Shown: piece by piece, positions 23,943-32,354 of the stretch
Position numbering within the stretch: position 1 is the first letter of the stretch
Layout of the letters: each line of letters starts with the position of its first letter
Assembly (NCBI GenBank): GCA_963724405.1
Contig: CAVRUQ010000003.1
Coordinates: 1,488,001 to 1,552,000 of the forward strand
DNA length: 64,000 nucleotides
Source: CAVQBJ01 sp963724405
GTDB lineage: Bacteria > Actinomycetota > Thermoleophilia > Solirubrobacterales > Solirubrobacteraceae
Direction: 5' to 3'
Translations under genes and position numbers: made by a program
Notes under the pieces: generated by a model
Databases searched by the model: none
What the model was told of the DNA's origin: nothing
Seen by the model: only the letters and a program-made list of their open reading frames with translations

Positions 23943-25190
23943 ATGTCGACCATCGACACCTCCCAGCTGGCCAATGACCTGCGCCTGCACCGCATCGGCG
24001 TGCCGGGCACCGGCGCGATCACCGTGCTCGTGGCCTTCGACGCCGGGGCACGCACCGAGCGCCCCGAGGAGAACGGAATGGCCCACTTCCTCGAGCATCT
24101 CGTGTTCAAGGGTGGGGAGAAGTACCCCACGCACCGAGCGATCAACGAGACGGCCGAGGCGCTCGGCGGGGTCCTGAACGCGTACACGAGCCACGACCTC
24201 GTCGCGTTCCACATCACGGCGCGGGCCGAGGCGGCGCCCGAGGCGATCGACCTTCTCACCGACTTCGTCGCCCGTCCCAAGATCGATCCGGAGGAGCTCG
24301 ACAAGGAGCGCGGCGTCGTCATCCAGGAGATCAACCGGGCCTACGACCAGCCGTCGATGGTGGCCGAGTACCTCATCGACCGCGCGGCGTTCGGAGAGCA
24401 CCCGCTCGGCCGTCCCGTGCTCGGTTCCGAGGAGAACCTGCGCGCCTTCACGCGCGAGGGGATCGTCGCCTTCCGCGAGCGCCGCTGGTCCGGCAAGCAC
24501 GGCGGCGCCTACCTCGTCGGCAACCTCGATCACCTGCCCGACGACGCCCGGCTGGCGGAGGCGTTCGGCCGCTTCCCGGCGCTCACCGAGCCCGATCCCT
24601 ACGAGCCGGTGCGCGAGTTCGACCCGACGACGCTCGTCGAGGAGCGCGACACCAACCAGTCGCACCTGCGCATGATCTACCGCCCCGACGTCGAGACCGA
24701 CGACGAGCGTGCCCGCGCCGCGCTGACCATCTACGCGACGCTGCTCGGCGGCTCGATGAGCTCGCGCCTGTTCGAGGAGATTCGCGAGCAGCGCGGCCTG
24801 TGCTACTCGGTCTATGCGGTCGACCACGCGTTCGCCGACGTGCCGATCCTCCAGCTCGGCTCGGGCCTGGACTCCTCCAAGTGCACCGAGGCCTACGGCC
24901 GCATGCGCGAGATCGTCGGCGAGCTGCGCACCGACGGGCCGACGCGCGAGGAGGTCGACCGCGCGCGCGCCTACGCCGCGGGCCGCCGTGTGCTCGCCTT
25001 CGAGAACTCAGGCGCGGTCGCGCGCACGGCGGCCACACAGACGATCGTCTACGGCGAGGCTCCCGACCCCCGCGCGAGCATCGAGGCGATCGACGCCGTC
25101 ACGTTCGACGAGGTGGTCGAGGTCGCCCGCTCGATCGAGGACCGGCTGGCGGTCGCCGTCGTCGGTCCGCATTCGGGCGACGAGTTCTAG
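23943..25190 (+). CDS. M16-family zinc peptidase (processing-peptidase-like)
   Basis: 415 residues. The inverted zinc motif HFLEH is at residues 48-52 (NGMAHFLEHLVFKGGEKYP), with the distal Glu expected in the ERGVVIQEINRAYD helix. The C-terminal homologous half has the family's substrate-binding REQRGLCYSVYAVDH. No signal peptide is present, so it is predicted to be cytoplasmic. M16 enzymes of this size act as dimers on peptides or proteins. In many bacteria one follows pnp or lies near dapB; here it is alone and divergent from ftsE. Confidence 0.93.
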   Translation: MSTIDTSQLANDLRLHRIGVPGTGAITVLVAFDAGARTERPEENGMAHFLEHLVFKGGEKYPTHRAINETAEALGGVLNAYTSHDLVAFHITARAEAAPEAIDLLTDFVARPKIDPEELDKERGVVIQEINRAYDQPSMVAEYLIDRAAFGEHPLGRPVLGSEENLRAFTREGIVAFRERRWSGKHGGAYLVGNLDHLPDDARLAEAFGRFPALTEPDPYEPVREFDPTTLVEERDTNQSHLRMIYRPDVETDDERARAALTIYATLLGGSMSSRLFEEIREQRGLCYSVYAVDHAFADVPILQLGSGLDSSKCTEAYGRMREIVGELRTDGPTREEVDRARAYAAGRRVLAFENSGAVARTAATQTIVYGEAPDPRASIEAIDAVTFDEVVEVARSIEDRLAVAVVGPHSGDEF

Positions 25191-25260
25191 GCGGGCGGCG
25201 CTCACGGTCGTGGTGCCCGGCGCGGCGCCCGGGTGGCTTCAGAGCGCCGGCCGAGCGGAA

Positions 25261-25303
25261 GTTTGGTCGATCTTCTTCCACCAGCAAACAAGATCGATCA
25301 AAC
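25261..25303. terminator. Near-perfect 14-bp inverted repeat between convergent genes
   Basis: Arms 25261-25274 (GTTTGGTCGATCTT) and 25290-25303 (AAGATCGATCAAAC) differ by one wobble pair, with a 15-base loop. It lies between the M16 gene and nadA, which face each other, so it is a likely two-way transcription stop. It is much more AT-rich than its surroundings. The rest of 25191-25376 shows nothing else. Confidence 0.55.
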
Positions 25304-25376
25304 ATCGACCCGCGACGCCCTGCACGACCCCGCGCGCGGCCGGCCCGCGGCCCCGCCGCGCCAGGACCGCATCGCC

Positions 25377-26444
25377 TCAGCCGATCGCCACCATGCGGTC
25401 GATCGGCACGCGCGCCCGCACCGCGATCTCCTCCGGCACCCGAACCTCCGAGCGATTGTCGCGCAGCGCGTTGCGCAGCTTCGGCAGGGTGATCATCTTC
25501 ATGAACTTGCAGCTCGCCTCGGCATTCGCGGGGATGAACTCGACGTCGGGCGCCGCCATCCGCAACGGGTAGAGCATGCCGACCTCGGTGGCGACCACGA
25601 CCTCGGCGTGCTCGTGGTCGCGCTGCGCGTCGGTCTCCGCCGCGTGCGCGTACTTGAGCATGCCGCCGGTCGAGAGCATCTGTACGCCCTCGGCGTCGAC
25701 GTCACCGGCGGCGACGTACTCCATCACGCTTGTCGTGCAGCCGCACTCGGGGTGGATGAGGAAGTCGGCGTGCGGGTGCGCGGCGCGGACCGACTCGATG
25801 TCACCGGGTCGGATGCCGGCGTGCACGTGGCACTCGCCGTCCCACACGTGCATGCGCCGCCCGAGCTCCTTCTCGACGTAGGCGCCGAGCCACATGTCCG
25901 GGCCGAAGAGGATCTCCGTGTCCTCCCCGTGGGTCGCGTAGATGTGGCGCACGACGTCGACGGCGTTCGCCGATGTGCAGCAGTAGTCGGTGAGCGCCTT
26001 CACCTCGGCCGTGGTGTTGACGTACATGACGACGACGCCGTCGGGGTACTGCGCGCGCCACTGCGCGAGCTGCTCTGAGTCGATCGAGTCCGCGAGCGAA
26101 CAGCCGGCCTCGAGATCGGGGATGAGCACGGTCTTGTCCGGGGCCAGGATCGAGGCGGTCTCGGCCATGAAGTGCACGCCGCAGAACACGATCACGTCGG
26201 CCTCGGTGGCGGCCGCCTGGCGGGAGAGCCCGAGCGAGTCCCCGACGTAATGGGCGACCTGCTGCACCTCGGGCACCTGGTAGTTGTGGGCGAGGATGAC
26301 CGCGTTCCGCTGCTCGGCGAGCGCTCGAACCTCGTCCTGGAGCGCCGAGATCTCCTCGGGGCTCAGCTCGACGGGGCCCGAGCCGGCCATCGGTAGCGTC
26401 AGCTCGGAGGCCGGGGACTGTGGGGGAGCCATCGGCAGATTCAC
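25377..26444 (-). CDS. nadA: Quinolinate synthase NadA
   Basis: 355 residues from GTG 26444; ATG five codons in is an alternative. Three pseudo-repeated domains each give an iron-sulfur ligand: Cys in DVIVFCGVHFMAETA, one in the YCCTSANAVDVV block and one in LIHPECGCTTSVMEYV. NSF and substrate motifs such as ILAHNYQVPEVQ and PDLEAGCSLADS are kept. It condenses iminoaspartate with dihydroxyacetone phosphate to quinolinate for NAD synthesis. nadC lies directly upstream with no gap. nadB is not in the window. Confidence 0.97.
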   Translation of the reverse strand: MNLPMAPPQSPASELTLPMAGSGPVELSPEEISALQDEVRALAEQRNAVILAHNYQVPEVQQVAHYVGDSLGLSRQAAATEADVIVFCGVHFMAETASILAPDKTVLIPDLEAGCSLADSIDSEQLAQWRAQYPDGVVVMYVNTTAEVKALTDYCCTSANAVDVVRHIYATHGEDTEILFGPDMWLGAYVEKELGRRMHVWDGECHVHAGIRPGDIESVRAAHPHADFLIHPECGCTTSVMEYVAAGDVDAEGVQMLSTGGMLKYAHAAETDAQRDHEHAEVVVATEVGMLYPLRMAAPDVEFIPANAEASCKFMKMITLPKLRNALRDNRSEVRVPEEIAVRARVPIDRMVAIG

Positions 26445-27305
26445 TTACACCGCCTCCAGGATGAGGGACAGGTCGAGGGACGGCGCGGAATGGGTGATCG
26501 CGCCAATTGATACGAAGTCTACCCCGGTGAGCGCGCGCTCCCGGAGGTTCTCGAGCGTCACCCCGCCGCTCGCCTCGAGCGTCGCCGCGCCGCCGACACG
26601 GGCGACCGCGTCGCGCAGCTGCTCGACCGACATGTTGTCGAGCAGCAGCCGGGGCGCGCCGGCCGCCAGCGCCTCGTCGATCTCGCCGCCGTTGCGCACC
26701 TCGATCTCGAGCGTGCCGGCCAGGGTCGGAGCGAAGGCGCGGGCGCGCTCGATCGCCGCCGTGACGCCGCCGGCGGCGGCGATGTGGTTCTCCTTGATGA
26801 GGATGGCGTCGTACAGTCCGACCCGATGGTTGGTCGCGCCGCCCGCGGCCACGGCCGCCTTCTCGAGCGCGCGCAGGCCCGGGGTCGTCTTGCGCGTGTC
26901 GAGCACGCGGGTGCCGGTCCCCTCCACGATGCGGGCGGCGCGCGCCGCGGCCGTCGCCACTCCGGAGAGGTGAGCAAGGAAGTTCAGCGCCGTGCGCTCG
27001 CCGCTCAGCAGCCCCCGGGCGGCGCCGCGCAGCTCGAGCACCTCACCGGCCTCGCGCCAGACTCCCTCGTCGGCGCGGCGCTGCGGCTCGACGTCCGGGT
27101 CGAGCTCGCGGAAGACCTCCTCGGCGACGGCCAGCCCGTAGATCACGCCCGGCTCCTTCTGGGTGATGAGCGCGCGCGCGCCCGCGTCGGCGTCGACGGT
27201 CGCCTCGGTCGTCACGTCTCCGCTGCCGAGATCCTCGGCGAGCGCGGCGCGCACGAGCGCGAGCGTGTCGGGGTACGGGGAGGTCGACGACACCACCTCC
27301 AGCAT
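26445..27305 (-). CDS. nadC: Nicotinate-nucleotide pyrophosphorylase NadC
   Basis: 286 residues from ATG 27305; GTG codons four and five are alternatives. Conserved blocks: ALAEDLGSGDVTTEAT, SGERTALNFLAHLSGVAT, DTRKTTPGLRALEKAAV, GGATNHRVGLYDAILIKENH, EIEVRNGGEIDEAL and DFVSIGAITHSAPSLDLSL. It converts quinolinate and PRPP to nicotinate mononucleotide. It heads the nadC-nadA pair. Its start is only 15 bases from the start of the divergent thioesterase gene. Confidence 0.97.
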   Translation of the reverse strand: MLEVVSSTSPYPDTLALVRAALAEDLGSGDVTTEATVDADAGARALITQKEPGVIYGLAVAEEVFRELDPDVEPQRRADEGVWREAGEVLELRGAARGLLSGERTALNFLAHLSGVATAAARAARIVEGTGTRVLDTRKTTPGLRALEKAAVAAGGATNHRVGLYDAILIKENHIAAAGGVTAAIERARAFAPTLAGTLEIEVRNGGEIDEALAAGAPRLLLDNMSVEQLRDAVARVGGAATLEASGGVTLENLRERALTGVDFVSIGAITHSAPSLDLSLILEAV

Positions 27306-27320
27306 AGGATCATCGCCTCC

Positions 27321-27800
27321 GTGTCCACTCCCGCCCCCGAGCCGCGCGCGACCCTCGTCCGCTGGATGGGACTGCTCGACGCCAACAGCGCCGGGTTCAT
27401 CCACGGCGGCACGGTCATGAAGCTGTGCGACGAGGCGGCCGGTCTGGCCGCCATCCGCCATTCGCGCTGCCGCGTCGTGACCGCCGGCATGGACCGCATG
27501 ACGTTCCTCACGCCGATCCACGTCGGCGAGCTCGTCACCTTCCAGGCGAGCGTCAACGCCGTGTGGAACACCTCGATGGAGGTCGGGGTGCGCGTCGACA
27601 CCGAGGACCCGCGCACCGGCGCGTCGCGCCACAGCAACAGCGCCTACCTGACGATGGTCGCCGTCGACGAGGACGGACGTCCGGTCCGGGTGCCGCCGCT
27701 CGCGCCCGGGACCGACACCGAGCGCCGCCGGGCCCAGGAGGCGCAGCTGCGGCGAGCCAACCGGCTGGCCGAGCGCGACCAGATCCGTGCCGGGCGCTGA
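27321..27800 (+). CDS. Acyl-CoA thioesterase, hotdog (YciA/ACOT-like)
   Basis: 159 residues from GTG 27321. The hotdog helix MGLLDANSAGFIHGGTVMKL leads into CDEAAGLAAIRHSR, typical of acyl-CoA hydrolases of the YciA/ACOT7 group, and is followed by MDRMTFLTPIHVGELVTFQA. It would hydrolyse acyl-CoA to the free acid and CoA in the cytoplasm. The C-terminal 30 residues are charged (RRRAQEAQLRRANRLAERDQ). It is divergent from nadC with only 15 bases between the starts, so each promoter must lie inside the other gene. Confidence 0.85.
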   Translation: MSTPAPEPRATLVRWMGLLDANSAGFIHGGTVMKLCDEAAGLAAIRHSRCRVVTAGMDRMTFLTPIHVGELVTFQASVNAVWNTSMEVGVRVDTEDPRTGASRHSNSAYLTMVAVDEDGRPVRVPPLAPGTDTERRRAQEAQLRRANRLAERDQIRAGR

Positions 27801-27872
27801 CCGGGCGCCGCCAGGCGCCGCTCGGCCCGTCCGCCGTCATCTGGAACGTGAACATCCGGGCGGGGTCCGGGG

Positions 27873-28995
27873 CTACGCTGCCGCGGCGCTGCCGGCGGCC
27901 CGGAGCAGGTACGCGCGCACGAAGCCGTCGAGGTCGCCGTCGAGGACGCGGTTGACGTCGCCGACCTCGTGGTTGGTGCGGTGGTCCTTGACCATCGTGT
28001 ACGGGTGCAGGACGTAGGAGCGGATCTGCGAGCCGAAGTTGACGTCCTGCGCCTCGCCCTTCTCGCGCGCGATCTCCTCCTGGCGCTCGCGCTCCTGGCG
28101 CTCGGCGAGCTTGGCGCGAAGCATCGCCATCGCGGTCGCGCGGTTGGACGACTGCGAGCGCTCGTTCTGACACTGCACGACGATGCCCGTGGGGCGGTGG
28201 GTGATCCGCACCGCGGAATCCGTCTTGTTGACGTGCTGGCCGCCGGCCCCGGAGGCTCGGTAGGTGTCGACCTGCAGATCGTCGTCGTCGATCTCGATCT
28301 CGCCGGTGTCCTCCACCACCGGTGCGACCTCGACGCCAGCGAAGCTCGTCTGGCGCCGCTTGGCCGAGTCGAACGGCGAGAGGCGCACGAGACGGTGCAC
28401 GCCGCGTTCGGCGCTGAACAGCCCGTACGCGTTCTCGCCGCCGGCGCGGAACGTGGCCGACTTGATGCCCGCCTCCTCCCCTGGGCTCACCTCGAGCAGC
28501 TCCGTGCTGAAGCCGCGCCGCTCGGCCCAGCGCATGAGCATGCGTAGGACCATCTCGGCCCAGTCCTGGGCGTCGGTGCCGCCGGCGCCGGCGTTGACGG
28601 TCACGAGCGCGTCGCCGGCGTCGTAGCGTCCGGAGAACAGGCGCTGCTCCTCGAGCTCGGCCAAGCGCGCCTCGACCGACGCGACCTGCTCGTCGAACTC
28701 GGCCGCGATCGACTCGTCCTCCTCGGCGAGCTCGGCGAGCCCCTCGAGGTCGTCGACATCGCGCTCGAGCGCGCGGAAGACCTCGAGCCGGCGCGTCGTG
28801 CGCGAGTGCTCGGACGACACCTTCGCCGCGCGCTCTGAATCATCCCAGAACCCGGGCGCTCCCATCTCGGTCTCGAGCGCGCTCGCGCGCTCGCTCAACG
28901 CGGCTGGGTCAAAGATAGTCCGCGAGCAGCTTGAGCTGGTCGCGTATCGCCGCGAGGCGCTGAGGGATCGGCTCGGGTGCGGCGCTCGTCGTCAT
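27873..28995 (-). CDS. prfB: Peptide chain release factor 2 with programmed +1 frameshift
   Basis: Read as 28995-28912, then +1 shift, then 28910-27873, giving 373 residues. The first 28 codons end ...LKLLADYL at CTT TGA C; skipping the T of TGA continues DPAALSERASALETEM and the full RF2. Visible motifs: the stop-codon-reading SPF in RLSPFDSAKRR, and ASGAGGQHVNKT with the GGQ that triggers peptide release. RF2 terminates at UGA and UAA and controls its own synthesis through this shift. This is a normal regulated gene, not a pseudogene. Confidence 0.95.
28908..28917 (-). promoter_or_regulatory. prfB programmed frameshift site TAT CTT TGA C
   Basis: The slip codon CTT and stop context TGA C are identical to the classic RF2 site. 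The internal Shine-Dalgarno-like AGGGGG that precedes it in E. coli is replaced by GCGGAC, so stimulation by ribosome pairing should be weaker here. Confidence 0.9.
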
Positions 28996-29009
28996 TCGCA
29001 CCCACGCTA

Positions 29010-30563
29010 TCAGCCCGCTCCCCGGGTCCCGGCCGCCGTCCCCGACGACGGGGCGGCGCGCACGAACCGGGCGGATCCGGTCAGGCGGCGCAGGCGACTG
29101 AGCGCGAACGCTCGGTCCGGGTCCTCGGGGCCCAGCAGGGTCGCGAGCGCGCGGCACGCGACCACGTCGTCCGCACCGGACTCGCTGTGCAGCCAGGCGA
29201 GGAGCGCGCCGCTGTCGCCTGACGCGAGCACGGCACCGCGAACGCGCTGGTCGAGCCACTCGCGGATCTCGATCACGCCGGGGACCTCGGAGCGAGGCAG
29301 CAGCGGCCCGGCGTAGTCGGCGATGATCGCGTGGAGCGGCGCGACGCCGACCCGGTCGGCCAGCCGCATGAAGTCCGTGTGCGGGGTCGCCGAGAGCCGG
29401 TACGGCCCGGCGAGCAGGGTCTCCCCCAGCAGCGAACGCAGCCGTGACATCTCGGCGCGGATCGATACCGGCTTGCCGAAGTCGCCGTACAGCTCGAGCG
29501 CCAGCTGCTCGGCCGTCTGCCCGCGCGGTCGCGTGATGAGGAGCACGAGAATCTCGCTGTGGCGCGGACTGAGCGTCCGCGTGGCGCCACGCACCTCGAC
29601 GAGCAGGCGATCGCGCCCGAGGCCGGTGATTCGCGGCGGCCGCTCGCGCGCCGGTGCCGCACGGGCCTCGCTGAACAGCAGGTAGCCGTCCCGCTCGGTC
29701 ACCGGCTCGGCCCACACGGTCGTCCCACCGGCGAGCGTGACCTCGCCGCCCTCGGGAGGGATCGAGGCCCGCTGGCGGGCCCACCCGCCGTGGCGGGCGA
29801 CGAGCACGCGGCCCGACGCGCTCGCGAGCGCGTCGGCCTGGCCAGGACGCGTACCCACGCGGTGGTGCAGCCGTTCGGCGAGCAGCGTGTTGCGGTCCTC
29901 GGCGCGCAGCGCGAGCACGGTCTCGATCATCCGGGCGGCGGCCGCGACGAGCGGGAGGCTGTTCGGATCGGCGGTGACGAGCGGGCCCGACAGGTCGAGC
30001 ACCCCGAGCAGCTCGTCGGTCTCGGGGTCGTGCACCGGCGCCGCGGTACAGGTCCACGCGTGCACGGAGCACGAGAAGTGCTCGGCGGAGAAGATCTGCA
30101 CCGGATGGTCGATCGCGAGCGCGGTCCCCATCGCGTTCGTGCCCGCCCGCGCCTCGCTCCATACCGCGCCGGGCCCGAGGTTGACCTCCGCCGCCGCCGC
30201 GCGCGCGTGGGCCTCACCGTCGAGCCAGAGCAGCGTGCCGTCCGACGCGCACACGAGCGCCACCTGCGGCGCGTCCGCCGACGCCTGCTCGAGCAGCTGG
30301 AGCATCATCGAATGGCCGACCGACAGCGGGTGCGCGTCCCAGCGGGCCGAGACCTCGTCCCGGTCGAGCACGACCGGCGCGCGCGAGCGCTCCGGATCGA
30401 CGCCGGCGCCGCTCGACCGGGCCCAGGAGCGGGCGACGACGTCGCGCAGCCGCCCCCGCACCGAGCCGCCGCTGAGCGCCTGGTGGTGGATCTTCGCGAG
30501 CTCGGCGGCCCGCGATCGCGGATCGGTGGTGGCGTCCAGCGCCACCCACTCGGTGTGAGGCAA
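29010..30563 (-). CDS. GAF-domain transcriptional regulator, AcoR-like N-terminus with winged helix
   Basis: About 517 residues from TTG 30563, chosen because AGGGAGGA lies five bases before it; GTG 30545 is the alternative. The N-terminal half resembles AcoR-type sensors (ARSWARSSGAGVD, HPLSVGHSMMLQLLEQ, then a GAF domain with GPGAVWSEARAGTNAMGTAL and ELLGVLDLSGPL). No sigma-54 AAA+ domain follows. Instead the C-terminus has a winged-helix segment (LSPRHSEILVLLITRPRG and IRAEMSRLRSLLGE). It probably senses an alcohol, aldehyde or ketone and controls the divergent aldehyde dehydrogenase; that link is inferred from position and from the usual pairing of such genes. Confidence 0.8.
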   Translation of the reverse strand: MPHTEWVALDATTDPRSRAAELAKIHHQALSGGSVRGRLRDVVARSWARSSGAGVDPERSRAPVVLDRDEVSARWDAHPLSVGHSMMLQLLEQASADAPQVALVCASDGTLLWLDGEAHARAAAAEVNLGPGAVWSEARAGTNAMGTALAIDHPVQIFSAEHFSCSVHAWTCTAAPVHDPETDELLGVLDLSGPLVTADPNSLPLVAAAARMIETVLALRAEDRNTLLAERLHHRVGTRPGQADALASASGRVLVARHGGWARQRASIPPEGGEVTLAGGTTVWAEPVTERDGYLLFSEARAAPARERPPRITGLGRDRLLVEVRGATRTLSPRHSEILVLLITRPRGQTAEQLALELYGDFGKPVSIRAEMSRLRSLLGETLLAGPYRLSATPHTDFMRLADRVGVAPLHAIIADYAGPLLPRSEVPGVIEIREWLDQRVRGAVLASGDSGALLAWLHSESGADDVVACRALATLLGPEDPDRAFALSRLRRLTGSARFVRAAPSSGTAAGTRGAG

Positions 30564-30651
30564 CGGGGTCCTCCCTCGCCTTGCGATGTTACTCCCACCC
30601 GCGCGCTCGGCAAGCGCGACTCGGCGAACGTTCCCGGAGCCGGCGATCGGG

Positions 30652-30670
30652 CTGCAACGCGACTGCAACG
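30652..30670. promoter_or_regulatory. Direct repeat CTGCAACG x2 in divergent promoter region
   Basis: CTGCAACG occurs at 30652-30659 and 30663-30670, 11 bases apart (one helical turn). It lies midway between the GAF regulator and the aldehyde dehydrogenase, just before a possible -10 (TAGCTT, 30681-30686). It is a candidate regulator site. A strong Shine-Dalgarno (AAGGAGGG) precedes the dehydrogenase start. Confidence 0.4.
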
Positions 30671-30757
30671 TGCCTCGATCTAGCTTCCCTTCAGGGAGCG
30701 CGTGACCGCCCATGCGGTCGGCGCGCGCAGGAGAGCAAAGACAAGGAGGGCTGCTGC

Positions 30758-32254
30758 ATGGCCACTGAAATGCAGATCGACGAACGGGCGCGCGAGTGGG
30801 TCGGACACGAGCATCCGATGCTCATCGGCAGCGAGTGGGTCCCGGCCGCCTCGGGCAAGACGTTCGAGACGTACAACCCGGCGACCGGCGAGGTGCTCGC
30901 GCGTGTCGCTGCCGGCGACTCAGAGGACATCGACCGAGCCGTGAAGACGGCGCGCGCGGCCTTCGAGAGCGGGCCGTGGAGCCGGATGAAGGCGAACGAG
31001 CGCGGACGCGCGATCCACCGCCTCGGGGACCTCATCCTCGAGCACGGCGATGAGCTCGCGGCGTTGGAGACGCTCGACAACGGCAAGCCGCTCGCGATCG
31101 CGCGCGCGGCGGACGTCGAGCTCGCCGCCGATCTCTTCCACTACATGTCGGGCTGGGCGACGAAGATCGAGGGGAACACGATCCCGATCTCGGTCCCCTA
31201 CATGCCCGACGCACAGTTTCACGCCTACACGCTCCGCGATCCGGTCGGCGTCGTCGGTCAGATCATCCCCTGGAACTTCCCCCTGCTGATGGCGGCCTGG
31301 AAGCTGGGCCCGGCGCTGGCCAGCGGTGTGACCGTCGTGCTCAAGCCCGCCGAGCAGACGCCGCTCTCGGCCCTGCGGCTCGGTGAGCTCGTGCTCGAGG
31401 CGGGCATCCCGCCGGGCGTGGTGAACGTCGTCCCCGGCTTCGGGGAGACGGCGGGCGCGGCCCTGGCCGCCCACCCCGACGTCGACAAGATCGCGTTCAC
31501 CGGCTCGACCGAGGTCGGCAAGATGATCCTCCAGGCTGCGGCCGGGAACCTGAAGAAGGTGTCACTCGAGCTGGGCGGCAAGTCGCCGAACATCGTGTTC
31601 GCGGACGCGGACCTCGAGACGGCGATCCCCGGTGCGGCCAACGCGATCTTCTTCAACCACGGGCAGTGCTGCTGCGCCGGGTCGCGGCTGTACGTCGACG
31701 AGCGGATCTACGACGACGTCGTGCAGGGTGTGAGCGATCATGCCCGGCAGATCCACGTCGGGTCGGGGCTGGACCCGCAGGCGGAGATGGGCCCGCTCGT
31801 CTCGCAGGAGCAGCTCGATCGCGTGTGCGGCTTCCTGGACTCGGGGCGCGCGGAGGGCGCCGAGACGCTCGTCGGTGGAGAGCGCGTGGGCGATCGCGGC
31901 TACTTCGTCGCTCCGACGGTGCTCGCGAACACCAACCCCGACATGAGGGTCGAGGCCGAGGAGATCTTCGGCCCGGTCGTCACGGTGTCGCCGTTCAAGG
32001 ACGTCGACGAGGTCCTTCCGAAGGCTCACTCGACGAACTACGGCCTCGCCGCCGGGGTGTGGACGAGCGACCTCTCCAAGGCGCACCGTCTCGCCAAGAG
32101 CCTGCGGGCGGGCACCGTGTGGATCAACTGTTACAACGTGTTCGACGCTTCGCTGCCGTTCGGCGGCTACAAGGAGTCCGGCTGGGGCCGGGAGATGGGG
32201 CACGAGGCACTCGAGCTCTACACCGAGGTCAAGTCGGTCTGCGCGCAGCTCTAG
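30758..32254 (+). CDS. NAD(P)-dependent aldehyde dehydrogenase
   Basis: 498 residues from ATG 30758, preceded by AAGGAGGG. It has the full ALDH set: IPWNFPLLMAAWKLGPALA, the NAD-site FTGSTEVGK, catalytic Glu in LELGGKSPNIVF, the nucleophile in NHGQCCCAGSR, EEIFGPVV and the C-terminal LPFGGYKESGWGREMG. It is most like the broad acetaldehyde/betaine-aldehyde group. The neighbouring AcoR-like regulator suggests induction by an alcohol or aldehyde. Substrate is not determinable. Confidence 0.95.
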   Translation: MATEMQIDERAREWVGHEHPMLIGSEWVPAASGKTFETYNPATGEVLARVAAGDSEDIDRAVKTARAAFESGPWSRMKANERGRAIHRLGDLILEHGDELAALETLDNGKPLAIARAADVELAADLFHYMSGWATKIEGNTIPISVPYMPDAQFHAYTLRDPVGVVGQIIPWNFPLLMAAWKLGPALASGVTVVLKPAEQTPLSALRLGELVLEAGIPPGVVNVVPGFGETAGAALAAHPDVDKIAFTGSTEVGKMILQAAAGNLKKVSLELGGKSPNIVFADADLETAIPGAANAIFFNHGQCCCAGSRLYVDERIYDDVVQGVSDHARQIHVGSGLDPQAEMGPLVSQEQLDRVCGFLDSGRAEGAETLVGGERVGDRGYFVAPTVLANTNPDMRVEAEEIFGPVVTVSPFKDVDEVLPKAHSTNYGLAAGVWTSDLSKAHRLAKSLRAGTVWINCYNVFDASLPFGGYKESGWGREMGHEALELYTEVKSVCAQL

Positions 32255-32277
32255 TCCCCCCTGCGAGCCTGCGCCAC

Positions 32278-32314
32278 GGGGCGTCGCCGCGCTATGCGGC
32301 GGCGCCCCTTTCTT
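32278..32314 (+). terminator. Rho-independent terminator after the aldehyde dehydrogenase
   Basis: Arms 32278-32290 (GGGGCGTCGCCGC) and 32296-32308 (GCGGCGGCGCCCC) form a 13-bp stem with one wobble and a five-base loop, followed by TTTCTT. It starts 23 bases after the stop codon. Confidence 0.85.
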
Positions 32315-32354
32315 ATTGGAGATCGCCGCCCCTGACCGCAGCGCAACCGCGCCG

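Noticed and set aside
27873..28995. prfB as a frameshifted pseudogene
   Set aside because: The break is at CTT TGA C, the known programmed +1 site of release factor 2.
29010..30545. GTG 30545 as the start of the GAF regulator
   Set aside because: TTG 30563 has AGGGAGGA at ideal spacing, and GTG 30545 has no ribosome-binding site. GTG is kept only as an alternative.
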